Source of the DNA: an uncultured Campylobacter sp.
Lineage (GTDB): Bacteria > Campylobacterota > Campylobacteria > Campylobacterales > Campylobacteraceae
Reading direction: 5' to 3'
Assembly (NCBI RefSeq): GCF_937973075.1
Contig: NZ_CALBWL010000040.1
Coordinates: 1-61,902, forward strand
Length of the DNA: 61,902 bases
The position numbers and the translations under genes are program-made. Position 1 is the stretch's first letter. The number at the start of each line of letters is the position of its first letter. Below, one piece after another: positions 40,841-49,312 of the stretch. The notes under the pieces were generated by a model. The model was not told the origin of the DNA, searched no databases, and saw only the letters and a program-made list of their open reading frames with translations.

Positions 40841-40982
40841 AAATTCTCCTTTCCGTTTTTTGGATTTTTGACAACAAAAAAGGAAATATCGGCAATTTGC
40901 TTTTACTTCCTCTTGGTAATATCCTATTTGATTTTTTTACTTCGACAAACTGGAATTTGCAGAGACATAAAACCTTAAAAGG

Positions 40983-41624
40983 TTACACTAAATCCTGCCC
41001 CATTTTATACGCTTTTTCCAAATAGGATTGGAATGTTTTGTCATGATGTTCTTTCTTTGCATCCCCATCAAACATTGTCCAATCGTATATGCTGTAATCC
41101 TTAACTTGAACAGTATTCCCACATACGAGTACATTGGTTGGACCTACGGATCTTTCAAATAAGTATTTGTACTTTGGAATAAAATCACCATAAAACCCAC
41201 CTTCTTCATATGCACTATCCTCACTGTTGCTTGTTAAAATAAAAAGTACCGGTATCAAGTGTTCATTGTAGGATGGTTTTTCAAGATTATATGTGAGTGA
41301 TTGGAAAGTTAATCGTTCAAATAAGGCTCTGAAACTTGCGGTCACATCTCCCATATAATTCGGTGATCCAATAATCAGTCCATCTGCATTTCTAATCTTT
41401 TCAAGTACGTCATATAATCCATCCTTGTAGACACATTTACCAAAATTGCCCTGTCTTTTACATCCAAAGCATGAAATACATCCGGTATATTTCTCTAATC
41501 GGAACAAATCTACATATTCAATTTCTGCGCCGGCAAACTCACTACCCTTTGCAGCTTCTTTAATCAGTTGATCTGTATTCCATCCTTTTCTTGGTCCAGC
41601 ATTAATCGCTACTATTTTTTTCAT
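40983..41624 (-). CDS. Flavodoxin-family NAD(P)H-dependent oxidoreductase
   Basis: A 213-residue FMN-dependent reductase of the iron-sulfur flavoprotein / NADPH-dependent FMN reductase class. The FMN phosphate loop is KIVAINAGPRKGWNTDQLI; a cysteine motif CISCFGCKRQGNFGKC (about 52-67) follows, as in iron-sulfur flavoproteins, then DGLIIGSPNYMGDVTASFRAL. The ATG at 41624 has GGAGG eight bases before it; an in-frame TTG four codons earlier covers that ribosome site. Codon use is AT-rich and unlike the neighbours, and the sequence style is that of Clostridia, so it was probably acquired. Electron donor and substrate unknown. Confidence 0.85.
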   Translation of the reverse strand: MKKIVAINAGPRKGWNTDQLIKEAAKGSEFAGAEIEYVDLFRLEKYTGCISCFGCKRQGNFGKCVYKDGLYDVLEKIRNADGLIIGSPNYMGDVTASFRALFERLTFQSLTYNLEKPSYNEHLIPVLFILTSNSEDSAYEEGGFYGDFIPKYKYLFERSVGPTNVLVCGNTVQVKDYSIYDWTMFDGDAKKEHHDKTFQSYLEKAYKMGQDLV

Positions 41625-41781
41625 TTTATCCTCCAAATTCTAATTTGTCAATTTCATCCATCCTATTATATCCCTTTTCTCATATTTTCCCATTACATCA
41701 AGCTGAATATTCATTCTTGTAACCATATTTTTATTTAACTCACTACAAAGCGGTTGCGGCAAAAAGCTTACAAAAAAGCCG

Positions 41782-42156
41782 ATGAAAACCCTAAGATGCC
41801 CAAGATGCGGCAGCGTGTATAAAAAATCAAAGAAATTTATACTGGCGGTCTACATTTGCCTGCTTGTGTTTTTTGTGCTAGCATTTGCTTTCATCCCTGA
41901 TAAAATGGGGATTTTAGCATCCGCAGGCAGCGGGATAGGCGCATATATCATGTTTTTATGGATCGTAGATACTTTGAACTTCGATCTTTTGGACGCCGTG
42001 ATACTAGTAGCGGGATTTTTAATTTTTAGCGTAATTTACAAAGAATACGACGAGCCGCTAATCGCCGGGCTCATAGCCATTTTATTTTGCGTAGGCGCGG
42101 CGGCGATTTTCGTAAATTTTTTTCCTTACGAGAGGCAAAAAATCAATGAAAACTAA
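41782..42156 (+). CDS. Zinc-ribbon membrane protein of unknown function
   Basis: A 124-residue protein with one half zinc-ribbon (RCPRCGSVYKKS) at the N-terminus and then about four hydrophobic helices (FILAVYICLLVFFVLAFAF, GSGIGAYIMFLWIVDTL, AVILVAGFLIFSVIY, IAGLIAILFCVGAAAIFV). The single CxxC pair could bind a metal only as a dimer or with another protein. It follows the AT-rich insertion and precedes the prepilin peptidase gene by about 65 bases, with composition intermediate between the two. No clear ribosome site is seen before the ATG. Not recognised as a named family; expected in the inner membrane. Confidence 0.6.
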   Translation: MKTLRCPRCGSVYKKSKKFILAVYICLLVFFVLAFAFIPDKMGILASAGSGIGAYIMFLWIVDTLNFDLLDAVILVAGFLIFSVIYKEYDEPLIAGLIAILFCVGAAAIFVNFFPYERQKINEN

Positions 42157-42221
42157 GAAATTTCTCGCTACCATAGAGCGTTTGATTAAATTTTAAAAAG
42201 TTAAAGCTCCAAAGGAAAAAG

Positions 42222-42977
42222 ATGGATTTAAATATCGTTTACGGCATGATTTTTGCGGTATTCGGCACCTGCGTAGGCTCGTTTTGCAACGTCCTGATAT
42301 ACCGTCTGCCGCGCGGACAGAGCGTAAATTTCCCCGCTTCGCACTGCCCTAAATGCTCTCATGCTTTAAAATTTTACCACAACATTCCGCTGCTTTCGTG
42401 GCTATTTTTGGGCGGCAAATGCGCCTTTTGTAAAACCAAAATTTCGATCCGATACCCGATCGTCGAGCTTTTAGGCGGCGCGCTTGCGCTTGCGGCGTAT
42501 TTTGGCGAGCCCGATCTTGCAAAAGCCGCAGTGCTTGGGCTTTGCTTTATCTTGCTTATGGCGCTTTCGGCGATTGATTTTGAATATAAAGCCGTACCGG
42601 AAAGCCTTCTTTACGTAGTTACGGCGCTTTCGCTTGCTTACACGCTGATGTACGATTTTAATCTTAGCGGCGTAGGAGCGGCGGCGGGATACGCGGCGAT
42701 ATTTTTCGTGCTGCGCCTCATCGTCACCTTCGTGCTAAAGCGCGAAGCGATGGGAAGCGCGGATATTTTTATCGCGAGCGTTATGGGGGCGATTTTGGGT
42801 TGGAAGCTGGGCGGCATCTCGATCTACATCGGCGCGATTTTGACGCTGCCTGCGTATCTCATCGCGAACAAAAGAGGCTACGAGCTGCCGTTCGTGCCGT
42901 TTTTATCGATGGGGCTGCTTCTTACCTTTATCTTCAAAGATCAAATTTTAAGGCTCTTGGACATCATTTATGGATAG
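42222..42977 (+). CDS. A24 prepilin peptidase / N-methyltransferase
   Basis: A 251-residue type IV prepilin peptidase. The cytoplasmic zinc-binding loop has cysteines 42, 45, 67 and 70 (HCPKC and KCAFC), typical of the bifunctional form that also methylates the new N-terminus. The two catalytic aspartates are Asp119 (SAIDFEYKAVP) and Asp181 (AMGSADIFI, the GxGD-type site, here GSAD). About seven membrane helices. It would process the pseudopilin encoded at 205-654 and other prepilins. In C. jejuni the counterpart, recalled as Cj0825, is needed for natural transformation. The 3' end overlaps the LptFG permease gene by eight bases. Confidence 0.94.
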   Translation: MDLNIVYGMIFAVFGTCVGSFCNVLIYRLPRGQSVNFPASHCPKCSHALKFYHNIPLLSWLFLGGKCAFCKTKISIRYPIVELLGGALALAAYFGEPDLAKAAVLGLCFILLMALSAIDFEYKAVPESLLYVVTALSLAYTLMYDFNLSGVGAAAGYAAIFFVLRLIVTFVLKREAMGSADIFIASVMGAILGWKLGGISIYIGAILTLPAYLIANKRGYELPFVPFLSMGLLLTFIFKDQILRLLDIIYG

Positions 42978-44001
42978 GGTACAGCGCTATTTATTTAGCA
43001 ATTTCGTCGGTTCCTTCGCGTCGCTTTTCAGCACGCTTTTTATCATAATGTCGATCGTCTTTTTCCTTCAGATCGCGCGCATTACGTCGTTTATCGAGAT
43101 AAATTTTTCAGAGCTAGTAAAGCTCTATCTTTTCATGCTGCCGCGCATCCTCATATTTACGGTGCCGATTGCGTTTTTCGTGGCGCTTAGCATCTCGCTT
43201 TTTAGGCTCTCTAAAGAGAATGAAACCATCGTCATATTTACGATCGGCTACGCCACGCGCAAGATCGCGCTGTTTTTCGGCATAAGCGCCGCGCTGTGCT
43301 CCCTGGCGCTGCTTTTCGTCTCGCTTTTTATGATGCCGATAGCCGAAAATTTAAAGGACAATTTCATCGATTACAAAAAAATTAGCGCGACGCTAAATAT
43401 CAAATCCAACGAATTCGGGCAGAAATTTTCCGACTGGCTCGTTTTTATCGACTCGCAGGAAAACAACGGCACAAGCACGCTGTATAAGGATCTCGTGCTG
43501 TATAATCCAGGCAACTCGCAGGATCACGAGCGGATGATCGTAGCGCGCAGCGGCGAGTTTAAAAACGAAAACGCGAGCTTTTCTGCGATGCTGCACGACG
43601 GCAAAATTTACACGATGGGCGGCGATCAATGGCACGTAAGCGAGTTTGAAAGCCTAACTCTGCGCACGCAAAGCGACCGCAATATCCGCGGCGGAGGCGG
43701 CGTGATCGGATACTGGAGCGATATGAGCGGCAGCGAGAAGCGCAGGAAAGAATTTAGCATCTACACCCTCGTCTCGCTCTTCCCGCTGGCGAGCTTTCTG
43801 TTTGCGCTAAGCCTCGGCATCGTGACCTATCGCTACGAAAAGGGCTTTGTTTACGCGGGGATCTTCGGCGTGCTTTTTAGCTACTTCGCGATGATCATGC
43901 TGCTCTCTAAATACCCAAGCATCGCGCTTCCCGTGACATTCGGCGTTACGCTTATCGGCTCGCTACTTTACTACAGGATCAAAATTGCCCCGAGGTACTG
44001 A
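42970..44001 (+). CDS. LptF/LptG-family permease
   Basis: A 343-residue YjgP/YjgQ family protein. Three N-terminal membrane helices (SLFSTLFIIMSIVFFLQIA, LMLPRILIFTVPIAFFVAL, IALFFGISAALCSLALLFV), a periplasmic beta-jellyroll domain (about 125-250) and three C-terminal helices give the LptF/LptG fold. With LptB it extracts lipopolysaccharide from the inner membrane and passes it to LptC. I cannot tell LptF from LptG by eye. Overlaps with the peptidase gene upstream (8 bases) and with truA downstream (17 bases) suggest a coupled operon. Confidence 0.92.
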   Translation: MDRVQRYLFSNFVGSFASLFSTLFIIMSIVFFLQIARITSFIEINFSELVKLYLFMLPRILIFTVPIAFFVALSISLFRLSKENETIVIFTIGYATRKIALFFGISAALCSLALLFVSLFMMPIAENLKDNFIDYKKISATLNIKSNEFGQKFSDWLVFIDSQENNGTSTLYKDLVLYNPGNSQDHERMIVARSGEFKNENASFSAMLHDGKIYTMGGDQWHVSEFESLTLRTQSDRNIRGGGGVIGYWSDMSGSEKRRKEFSIYTLVSLFPLASFLFALSLGIVTYRYEKGFVYAGIFGVLFSYFAMIMLLSKYPSIALPVTFGVTLIGSLLYYRIKIAPRY

Positions 44002-45376
44002 AAAAAGCTCCGAGCTTTGCGGCGGCAAAATTTTAAACAAAAGCTCGTCCGTTCGAAATTTGGCGGATAAAATTTCGGCGAGCAAGGCTAGCGCGTCTGA
44101 AATTTTGCGTGGCGTAAATTTAGAACACGAAGCGCAAAGCGGCGAGCAAGCTTTGATTTTAAACGATAAAATTTCAAATTTTAAAAATTCCGCTCTCGCA
44201 AGCTCGGCAAGCGATACGGCCACCTATACTGCGCCCGATTGTGGTTTGAATCACGAAAGCGTCGAGCGGAATTCGGACGCCATTCGCACCAAAAAGACCG
44301 CGCGCGGGGCGGATTTAAATTCCGTTTGCAAAAATTCCGTCAATGTCACCGCTTCGGATATTTGCGCGGCAAACGTTGCGAAAGCTAATGTAGCGAGCAG
44401 TGATGCTTTAAAAATCTATATCTCGCCCGTCGCCAAATTTTACACTACCCTTCCCGCGTCCGCCTGCACCGCAGACTCCCGCAAGGCAAACGCCGCCTAT
44501 AAAGCGGACGCCCCCGCAAACACGCCAGCAAGCGCATCCGAACTTAAAAATATTATCAAAAGCGCGTCCACAAACGACTTCGCAGCGAGCGAGCTTACGC
44601 ACATCGGCAAAATAAGCGCCACGCCAAATACCCCCACAGATGCGTGCGCATATGCCACGAGCGCGAACTCCGAGCGCGTAAAGCTCAAGCTCGTCTATTC
44701 CTACGACGGTTCGAAATTTAGCGGCTCGCAGTCTCAGCCTCACGGGCGCGGCGTCGAGGACGTGCTGCGCGCGGCTTTGGGGCGAGTGGGGATCTTTGCG
44801 CCGCTAATCAGCAGCTCGCGCACCGATAAAGGGGTACATGCGCTGCGCCAGGTAAGCTGCGTCGAATGCACCGTGCACTGGGAGCTGCCGCGCCTAAAAG
44901 AGCTCATCAATCGCCACTGCGCGCCCTATATTTTTGTGCAACACATCAGCCCGGTGCCGCGCGATTTTCATCCGCGTTACGACGCCGTGGCGCGCTCCTA
45001 TCGCTACGTTTTAAACCACGGATGTCCCAGCCCCTTTCTTAGCGATTTTTGCGTGTTTTATCCGCGCGTAGATCTTGCCGCGCTCAATGCTGCGCTTGCA
45101 AATTTTATCGGCGAGCACGATTTTAGCGAGTTTATGAAAAGCGGCAGCGACATAAAAAGCCCCGTACGCGAGCTCTACGTCGCGCGCGCCTACTCTTTTA
45201 GAAATTTGACCTTGATAAATTTTAAAGCCAACGGATTTTTACGAGCGCAGGTGCGGCTGATGGTCGCAAACGCCCTAAAGTCCGTGCAGAGTGGGCGCAA
45301 GATCAGCTTCTCGCGAGCGCTTAGCAGAATCCCCTTTCCGCCAAACGGGCTGTATCTTAGCGGCGTGAGTTATTAA
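43985..45376 (+). CDS. truA: tRNA pseudouridine synthase TruA with 230-residue N-terminal extension
   Basis: Makes pseudouridine at positions 38-40 of tRNA anticodon arms. The catalytic core starts near residue 232 (VKLKLVYSYDGSKFSGSQSQ) and carries the catalytic Asp281 in SSSRTDKGVHA, then DFHPRYDAVARSYRYVL, GEHDFSEF and ANGFLRAQVRLMVANAL. The enzyme normally has about 245 residues; this frame is 463. The frame is open from a TTG at 43985, inside the end of the permease gene, and there is no ATG anywhere before the core. The extension is Ala/Ser/Asn/Lys-rich (GGKILNKSSS, LADKISASKASASEIL, AANVAKANVASSD) and AAATTT-rich at its 5' end. The core is intact; the real start is uncertain. Confidence 0.9.
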   Translation: MPRGTEKSSELCGGKILNKSSSVRNLADKISASKASASEILRGVNLEHEAQSGEQALILNDKISNFKNSALASSASDTATYTAPDCGLNHESVERNSDAIRTKKTARGADLNSVCKNSVNVTASDICAANVAKANVASSDALKIYISPVAKFYTTLPASACTADSRKANAAYKADAPANTPASASELKNIIKSASTNDFAASELTHIGKISATPNTPTDACAYATSANSERVKLKLVYSYDGSKFSGSQSQPHGRGVEDVLRAALGRVGIFAPLISSSRTDKGVHALRQVSCVECTVHWELPRLKELINRHCAPYIFVQHISPVPRDFHPRYDAVARSYRYVLNHGCPSPFLSDFCVFYPRVDLAALNAALANFIGEHDFSEFMKSGSDIKSPVRELYVARAYSFRNLTLINFKANGFLRAQVRLMVANALKSVQSGRKISFSRALSRIPFPPNGLYLSGVSY

Positions 45377-45607
45377 GGCTTGAAATTTATAGCGTTAAAT
45401 TTTATCTCCAGACGTTTGGATTTCAGGCTTAGTTTTATCGCGGTAAAATTCCGCATATCAGATCAGATCGCCACCCTACTTTGATATTAAGTCACCTGCG
45501 CCGCGATGTGTAAAATCGTAAATTTGCGCGAAATTCGATCTGTTTTTATTAGAATTTTATAGAAATTTAGCAATACTTTCAAACTTTTAACTCAAAAAGG
45601 AGCAAAG

Positions 45608-46549
45608 ATGAAAAAATTTTCTGTTGCTTTGGCCGGTTTGGCCTTATTAGCTAGCGTTTCAGGCGCTAAGGAGTTCATCAATATCGGCACCGGCGGTATG
45701 ACCGGCACCTATTATCCGGTAGGCGGCGCGATTTGCCGCTTGGTAAATATGGATAAAAATATGAAATGCTCCGTGCAATCGACGGGCGGCTCGACGTATA
45801 ACGTCAATAACGTGCTTAAAAAAGAGCTAAATTTCGGCTTCGTTCAAAGCGACGTCGTCTATGATAAGTACAACGGTACGGGCAAATTCCAAGGCGCGGC
45901 GGATAAAAATTTACGCTCCGTAATTTCGATCTATCCGGAGCTTTTGGCTTTCGTCGTCTCTAAAGAGAGCGGTATCAAAGCCTACGGAGACGCTGCGGGC
46001 AAAAAGATCAATATCGGAAACCCGGGCAGCGGCAACGAGCTAACCAGCACGATAGTTTTTGAAAACTACGACTTCGATCTTAAAAAGCTCGCCCAGCACG
46101 GCGTCTTAACCGCGCAAGAATGCCCTATGGCGCTAAAAGATAAGAAGATCGACGGATACTTCTACGTCGTAGGACATCCAACCGCAAATATCACCGATGC
46201 GGCGACTTCGCTTCCTATCGACTTAATCGGCATCGACGATGAGCATATTAAAAAGATTATGGAGAAATATCCGTATTTTGCCAAAGGCGTGATCCCTGCG
46301 AAAATGTATGACGGCGTAGATCACGATACGCAGACTATCGGCGTAAAGGCTGTGCTCGTAACCGACGCTAGCCAAAGCGACGAAGCAGTTAGAGCGGTAG
46401 TTAAGGCAATACTTGATAATTTTGACGAGTATAAAAAGCTACACCCTGCGCTAAATTTGGTAAGCAAAGAATCTCTTTTAGAGGGGCTTAGCGCGCCGCT
46501 TCATCCTGCGGCAGAGGCGGTGTATAAAGAAGCCGGGCTGCTGAAATAG
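45608..46549 (+). CDS. TAXI-family TRAP transporter solute-binding protein
   Basis: A 313-residue periplasmic binding protein of the TAXI branch of TRAP transporters. Signal peptide MKKFSVALAGLALLASVSGA, then the family motif INIGTGGMTGTYYPVGGAI, STGGSTYNVN, FVQSDVVYDKYNGTG and the later GNPGSGNELTSTIVFENYDF. AAAGGAG lies before the ATG. The ligand is unknown; TAXI proteins are most often linked to glutamate or dicarboxylate-like solutes. The gene for the fused membrane subunit follows after eight bases. Confidence 0.95.
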   Translation: MKKFSVALAGLALLASVSGAKEFINIGTGGMTGTYYPVGGAICRLVNMDKNMKCSVQSTGGSTYNVNNVLKKELNFGFVQSDVVYDKYNGTGKFQGAADKNLRSVISIYPELLAFVVSKESGIKAYGDAAGKKINIGNPGSGNELTSTIVFENYDFDLKKLAQHGVLTAQECPMALKDKKIDGYFYVVGHPTANITDAATSLPIDLIGIDDEHIKKIMEKYPYFAKGVIPAKMYDGVDHDTQTIGVKAVLVTDASQSDEAVRAVVKAILDNFDEYKKLHPALNLVSKESLLEGLSAPLHPAAEAVYKEAGLLK

Positions 46550-46557
46550 GCTAGTTG

Positions 46558-48639
46558 ATGGAGAAATCTACACAAAACGACGAGCAGGTTTTAGAGGTAA
46601 AAAGTAGAGAATTTACCTCTAAAAAGCTCTTCTGGCTCGTGACGCTGGTCTGCTTCGCGTGGTCGGTCTTTCAACTTTACATCGCGTATTTTACGCTAAA
46701 TACGAATATTGCGCGCTCGATCCACTTGGCGTTCGCCATTTTTATAATTTTTTCGCTTTTTCCGTTTCGCCCGCGCTCTAAGGCGCATTTTTATATCCCG
46801 TTTTACGATTATATTTTATTAATCGTCGGAGTCGCCGCGATCTTGTATCCTGCGATAGAATTTAACGGGCTAGCGCAGCGCCCGGGAAATTATCTAACCA
46901 GAGATATCGTAGCAGCCTTTATCGGAATTTTCATACTCTTTGAAGCAGGTCGTCGTATGATGGGACCAGCGCTTGGCATTATCGCTTTTACCTTCCTTCT
47001 GTATTGCTACTTCGGCCCCTATATGCCAGATATCATCGCGCACCGCGGCGCAAGCTTTGAACTGCTTGCAGGGCATATGTTTTTAACTACAGAGGGCGTA
47101 TTTGGCGTGCCGATAGGGGTCAGCACCAGCTTCATCTATCTGTTCGTGCTATTTGGCGCGCTTTTGGAGCGAGCCGGAGCGGGGCAGTATTTTATAAACG
47201 TAGCGTTTGCGATTTTGGGTCGCTTCCGCGGAGGACCCGCCAAGGCTAGCGTAATCGCCAGCGGATTAACCGGAATGGTAAGCGGCAGCTCGACCGCAAA
47301 CGTCGTGACGGTAGGCACCTTTACGATCCCGCTTATGAAAAAAGCGGGGCTTACCGCCACTAAAGCGGGCGCTATCGAGGTCGCTGCGGGCGTAAACGGA
47401 CAGCTCATGCCGCCTATCATGGGTGCTGCGGCGTTTATCATCGCAGAATTTTTAGGTATGAGCTACACCAACGTAATGATTGCAGCGGTGATCCCTGCCT
47501 TCGTCTGCTACGCGGGGCTATTTTTCATCGTGCATCTGGAAAGCTGCAAGTTGGGGCTTCACGGCAGCCGCGATTATGCCAAGGTTTCAAAGCTAAAAAT
47601 TATATTTAGCGGCATTCATTACATAATACCGATTTTGGTGCTTCTTTTTACTCTATTGATTCTAAAAGAAAGCGCGATCTCTGCGGCGTTTAACTCAATC
47701 TGCGTGCTATTTTTGATAATGATCGTACAAGAGCCTGCTAAAAAAACGATATTTGGCGAAAAAGTTGGCAAGTCCGATTTTATCGTCGGCTTTGTCGATA
47801 TCTTTTGGGCTATGGTAGGTGCTGCCAAAAATATGGTCACGGTAGCCGTTGCCACCGCGCTAGCGGGCATCATCATCGGCTCGATCTCGCTTACCGGGCT
47901 GGGACAGGTTCTTTCAGAGCTAGTAGAAGCAGTCGCAGGAAACAGCATAGTACTGATACTTCTGATGACTGCGATAATGAGCCTTATTTTGGGCATGGGA
48001 CTTCCTACGACGGCGAATTATATCGTCGTTTCAAGCCTTATTGCACCGGTGATTTTGATACTAGCGGGCAAAAACGGCTTTTTGATCCCTGCGATCGCGG
48101 TGCATCTTTTCGTATTTTATTTCGGAATTTTAGCCGATGATACCCCTCCGGTGGGCATTGCCGCATACGCTGCGGCGGGTATCGCAAAGGCAAATCCGGT
48201 AACTGTGGGACTTCAGGGCTTCGTGTATGATCTGCGCACCGCGGTGCTTCCGTTTGCGTTCTTTTTCAACAACAAGCTGCTTTTGATCCAAAGCATCGGC
48301 GATCCGATGGATTCAAAAAGTATCGTTTGGATCAGCGATCCACTGCAAATCGTGCTGATTTTTGCCACGGCGATCGTGGGTATGTTTGCCTTCAGCTCCT
48401 CGCTACAAGGCTGGTTTGTTACAAAATGTAATCCGCTAGAACGCCTGCTATTGCTGCTAGTAACGCCGCTAATGCTGGTGCCTAATATCTGCGCGAAATT
48501 CATAGAGTTTATCCCAAGTGAATACGCAAGCTGCGGCATCGGCGCTGCGATATACGTGCTGATCTTTGCAAAGCAGTGGCTTTTAAGGCCCAAAGACTCT
48601 AGCGATACTCACGCCGAAAATAGCGTGCCTGCGGCGTAA
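46558..48639 (+). CDS. TRAP transporter permease, fused 4TM/12TM subunits
   Basis: A 693-residue membrane protein with the small and large TRAP membrane subunits fused, as is usual with TAXI binding proteins. The N-terminal four helices (from KLFWLVTLVCFAWSVFQLYI) lead into the large subunit with FEAGRRMMGPALGIIAF, GGPAKASVIASGLTGMVSGS, AGVNGQLMPPIMGAAAFI and MGLPTTANYIVVSSL, and GILADDTPPVGIAAYAA, all typical. Sodium-driven uptake of the TAXI ligand is expected. The ATG at 46558 is taken; a TTG one codon earlier is possible. Ends with a short hydrophilic tail. Confidence 0.95.
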   Translation: MEKSTQNDEQVLEVKSREFTSKKLFWLVTLVCFAWSVFQLYIAYFTLNTNIARSIHLAFAIFIIFSLFPFRPRSKAHFYIPFYDYILLIVGVAAILYPAIEFNGLAQRPGNYLTRDIVAAFIGIFILFEAGRRMMGPALGIIAFTFLLYCYFGPYMPDIIAHRGASFELLAGHMFLTTEGVFGVPIGVSTSFIYLFVLFGALLERAGAGQYFINVAFAILGRFRGGPAKASVIASGLTGMVSGSSTANVVTVGTFTIPLMKKAGLTATKAGAIEVAAGVNGQLMPPIMGAAAFIIAEFLGMSYTNVMIAAVIPAFVCYAGLFFIVHLESCKLGLHGSRDYAKVSKLKIIFSGIHYIIPILVLLFTLLILKESAISAAFNSICVLFLIMIVQEPAKKTIFGEKVGKSDFIVGFVDIFWAMVGAAKNMVTVAVATALAGIIIGSISLTGLGQVLSELVEAVAGNSIVLILLMTAIMSLILGMGLPTTANYIVVSSLIAPVILILAGKNGFLIPAIAVHLFVFYFGILADDTPPVGIAAYAAAGIAKANPVTVGLQGFVYDLRTAVLPFAFFFNNKLLLIQSIGDPMDSKSIVWISDPLQIVLIFATAIVGMFAFSSSLQGWFVTKCNPLERLLLLLVTPLMLVPNICAKFIEFIPSEYASCGIGAAIYVLIFAKQWLLRPKDSSDTHAENSVPAA

Positions 48640-49312
48640 ATCCAAATTTGATCTCGCTAAATTTTAAGATAAATTTGCGGGGTCTTATTAAATTTATCTT
48701 CTTACTTTGCATTCTTGCGCCAGGATTTTAAATTTGGATTGACTCTCTGCTCTAAATTTAAAACCTCGACAAATTGTGTCGTGCTGATAAATCTAGTTTA
48801 AATTTAAATCCGCCTATATAAACTACTCAAAATTTTAAATTGCGCCGAAGCGATTATGCCCCTTAGTAAGATAAATTTATTCATACGAAGCTACTGTGTT
48901 AAAAAACGTCGCATATTAATCCCATGCTAGTCTATAATTATCGCAAGCCGCAGGATGCATGAAATCAATAGAGCAAAGCCGTTTTCGCGTTACCGCTTGT
49001 AATGCCTTCGATAGTTTAAAATATACACGTCCACAAAAGCGAAAATGATTCTTAGGGCAGATAAAATCAAAACTGTGCAAAATTTCTTCAAACGATTTGA
49101 TAATTAATGCCGGGCGTTATAAAATTTTACTTATTTACAGCATTTTCTTGATTATATGTTGTGCTTTATTTAAAATAATTTTTATAAAAATATCGATGGA
49201 ATGGGGAATTATTAGCGAAATTTAATTCTATAAAAATACTTTAATAATTAATATTAAATTTATCCGCTTTGAGTTATAATCCACGATTAAATTTCAAAAT
49301 AGAGGAACAAAA
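48640..49312. other. Gene-free gap, becoming AT-rich before the receptor gene
   Basis: About 670 bases with no supported gene. The first third has AAATTT words; the rest lacks them and grows AT-rich toward the TonB-dependent receptor, ending with a promoter-like region that is listed separately. Nothing else stands out. Confidence 0.55.
49241..49280 (+). promoter_or_regulatory. Receptor promoter with Fur-like palindrome
   Basis: A consensus TATAAT at 49275-49280 lies 32 bases before the receptor start. Upstream, at 49241-49257, TTAATA and TATTAA form a symmetric AT-rich element over the -35 region. Its form and place resemble a Fur operator, expected for a siderophore receptor, but the match to TGATAAT-type Fur boxes is partial. 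Confidence 0.45.

Larger units (their letters stand above)
40617..41745. mobile_element. AT-rich Firmicutes-like insertion (fragment of a mobile element)
   Basis: Composition changes sharply: codons here are AT-rich and lack the local GCG/CGC bias and the AAATTT words. It carries a TnpW-like small gene and a flavodoxin-type reductase, both with strong GGAG-type ribosome sites in Firmicutes style. No integrase, transposase or clear terminal repeats are seen, so it is a fragment. It separates uppS from the pilD-lptFG-truA genes. Boundaries are estimated from composition. Confidence 0.65.

Noticed and set aside
40860..40980. Possible remnant of another element gene upstream of the TnpW-like gene
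   Set aside because: AT-rich and plausibly foreign, but too short to identify, so it is included only in the mobile fragment.
43963..44743. Minus-strand open frames opposite the TruA extension
   Set aside because: They arise from the same low-complexity DNA; the plus frame is continuous with a conserved enzyme and so is preferred, although its extension may not be translated.
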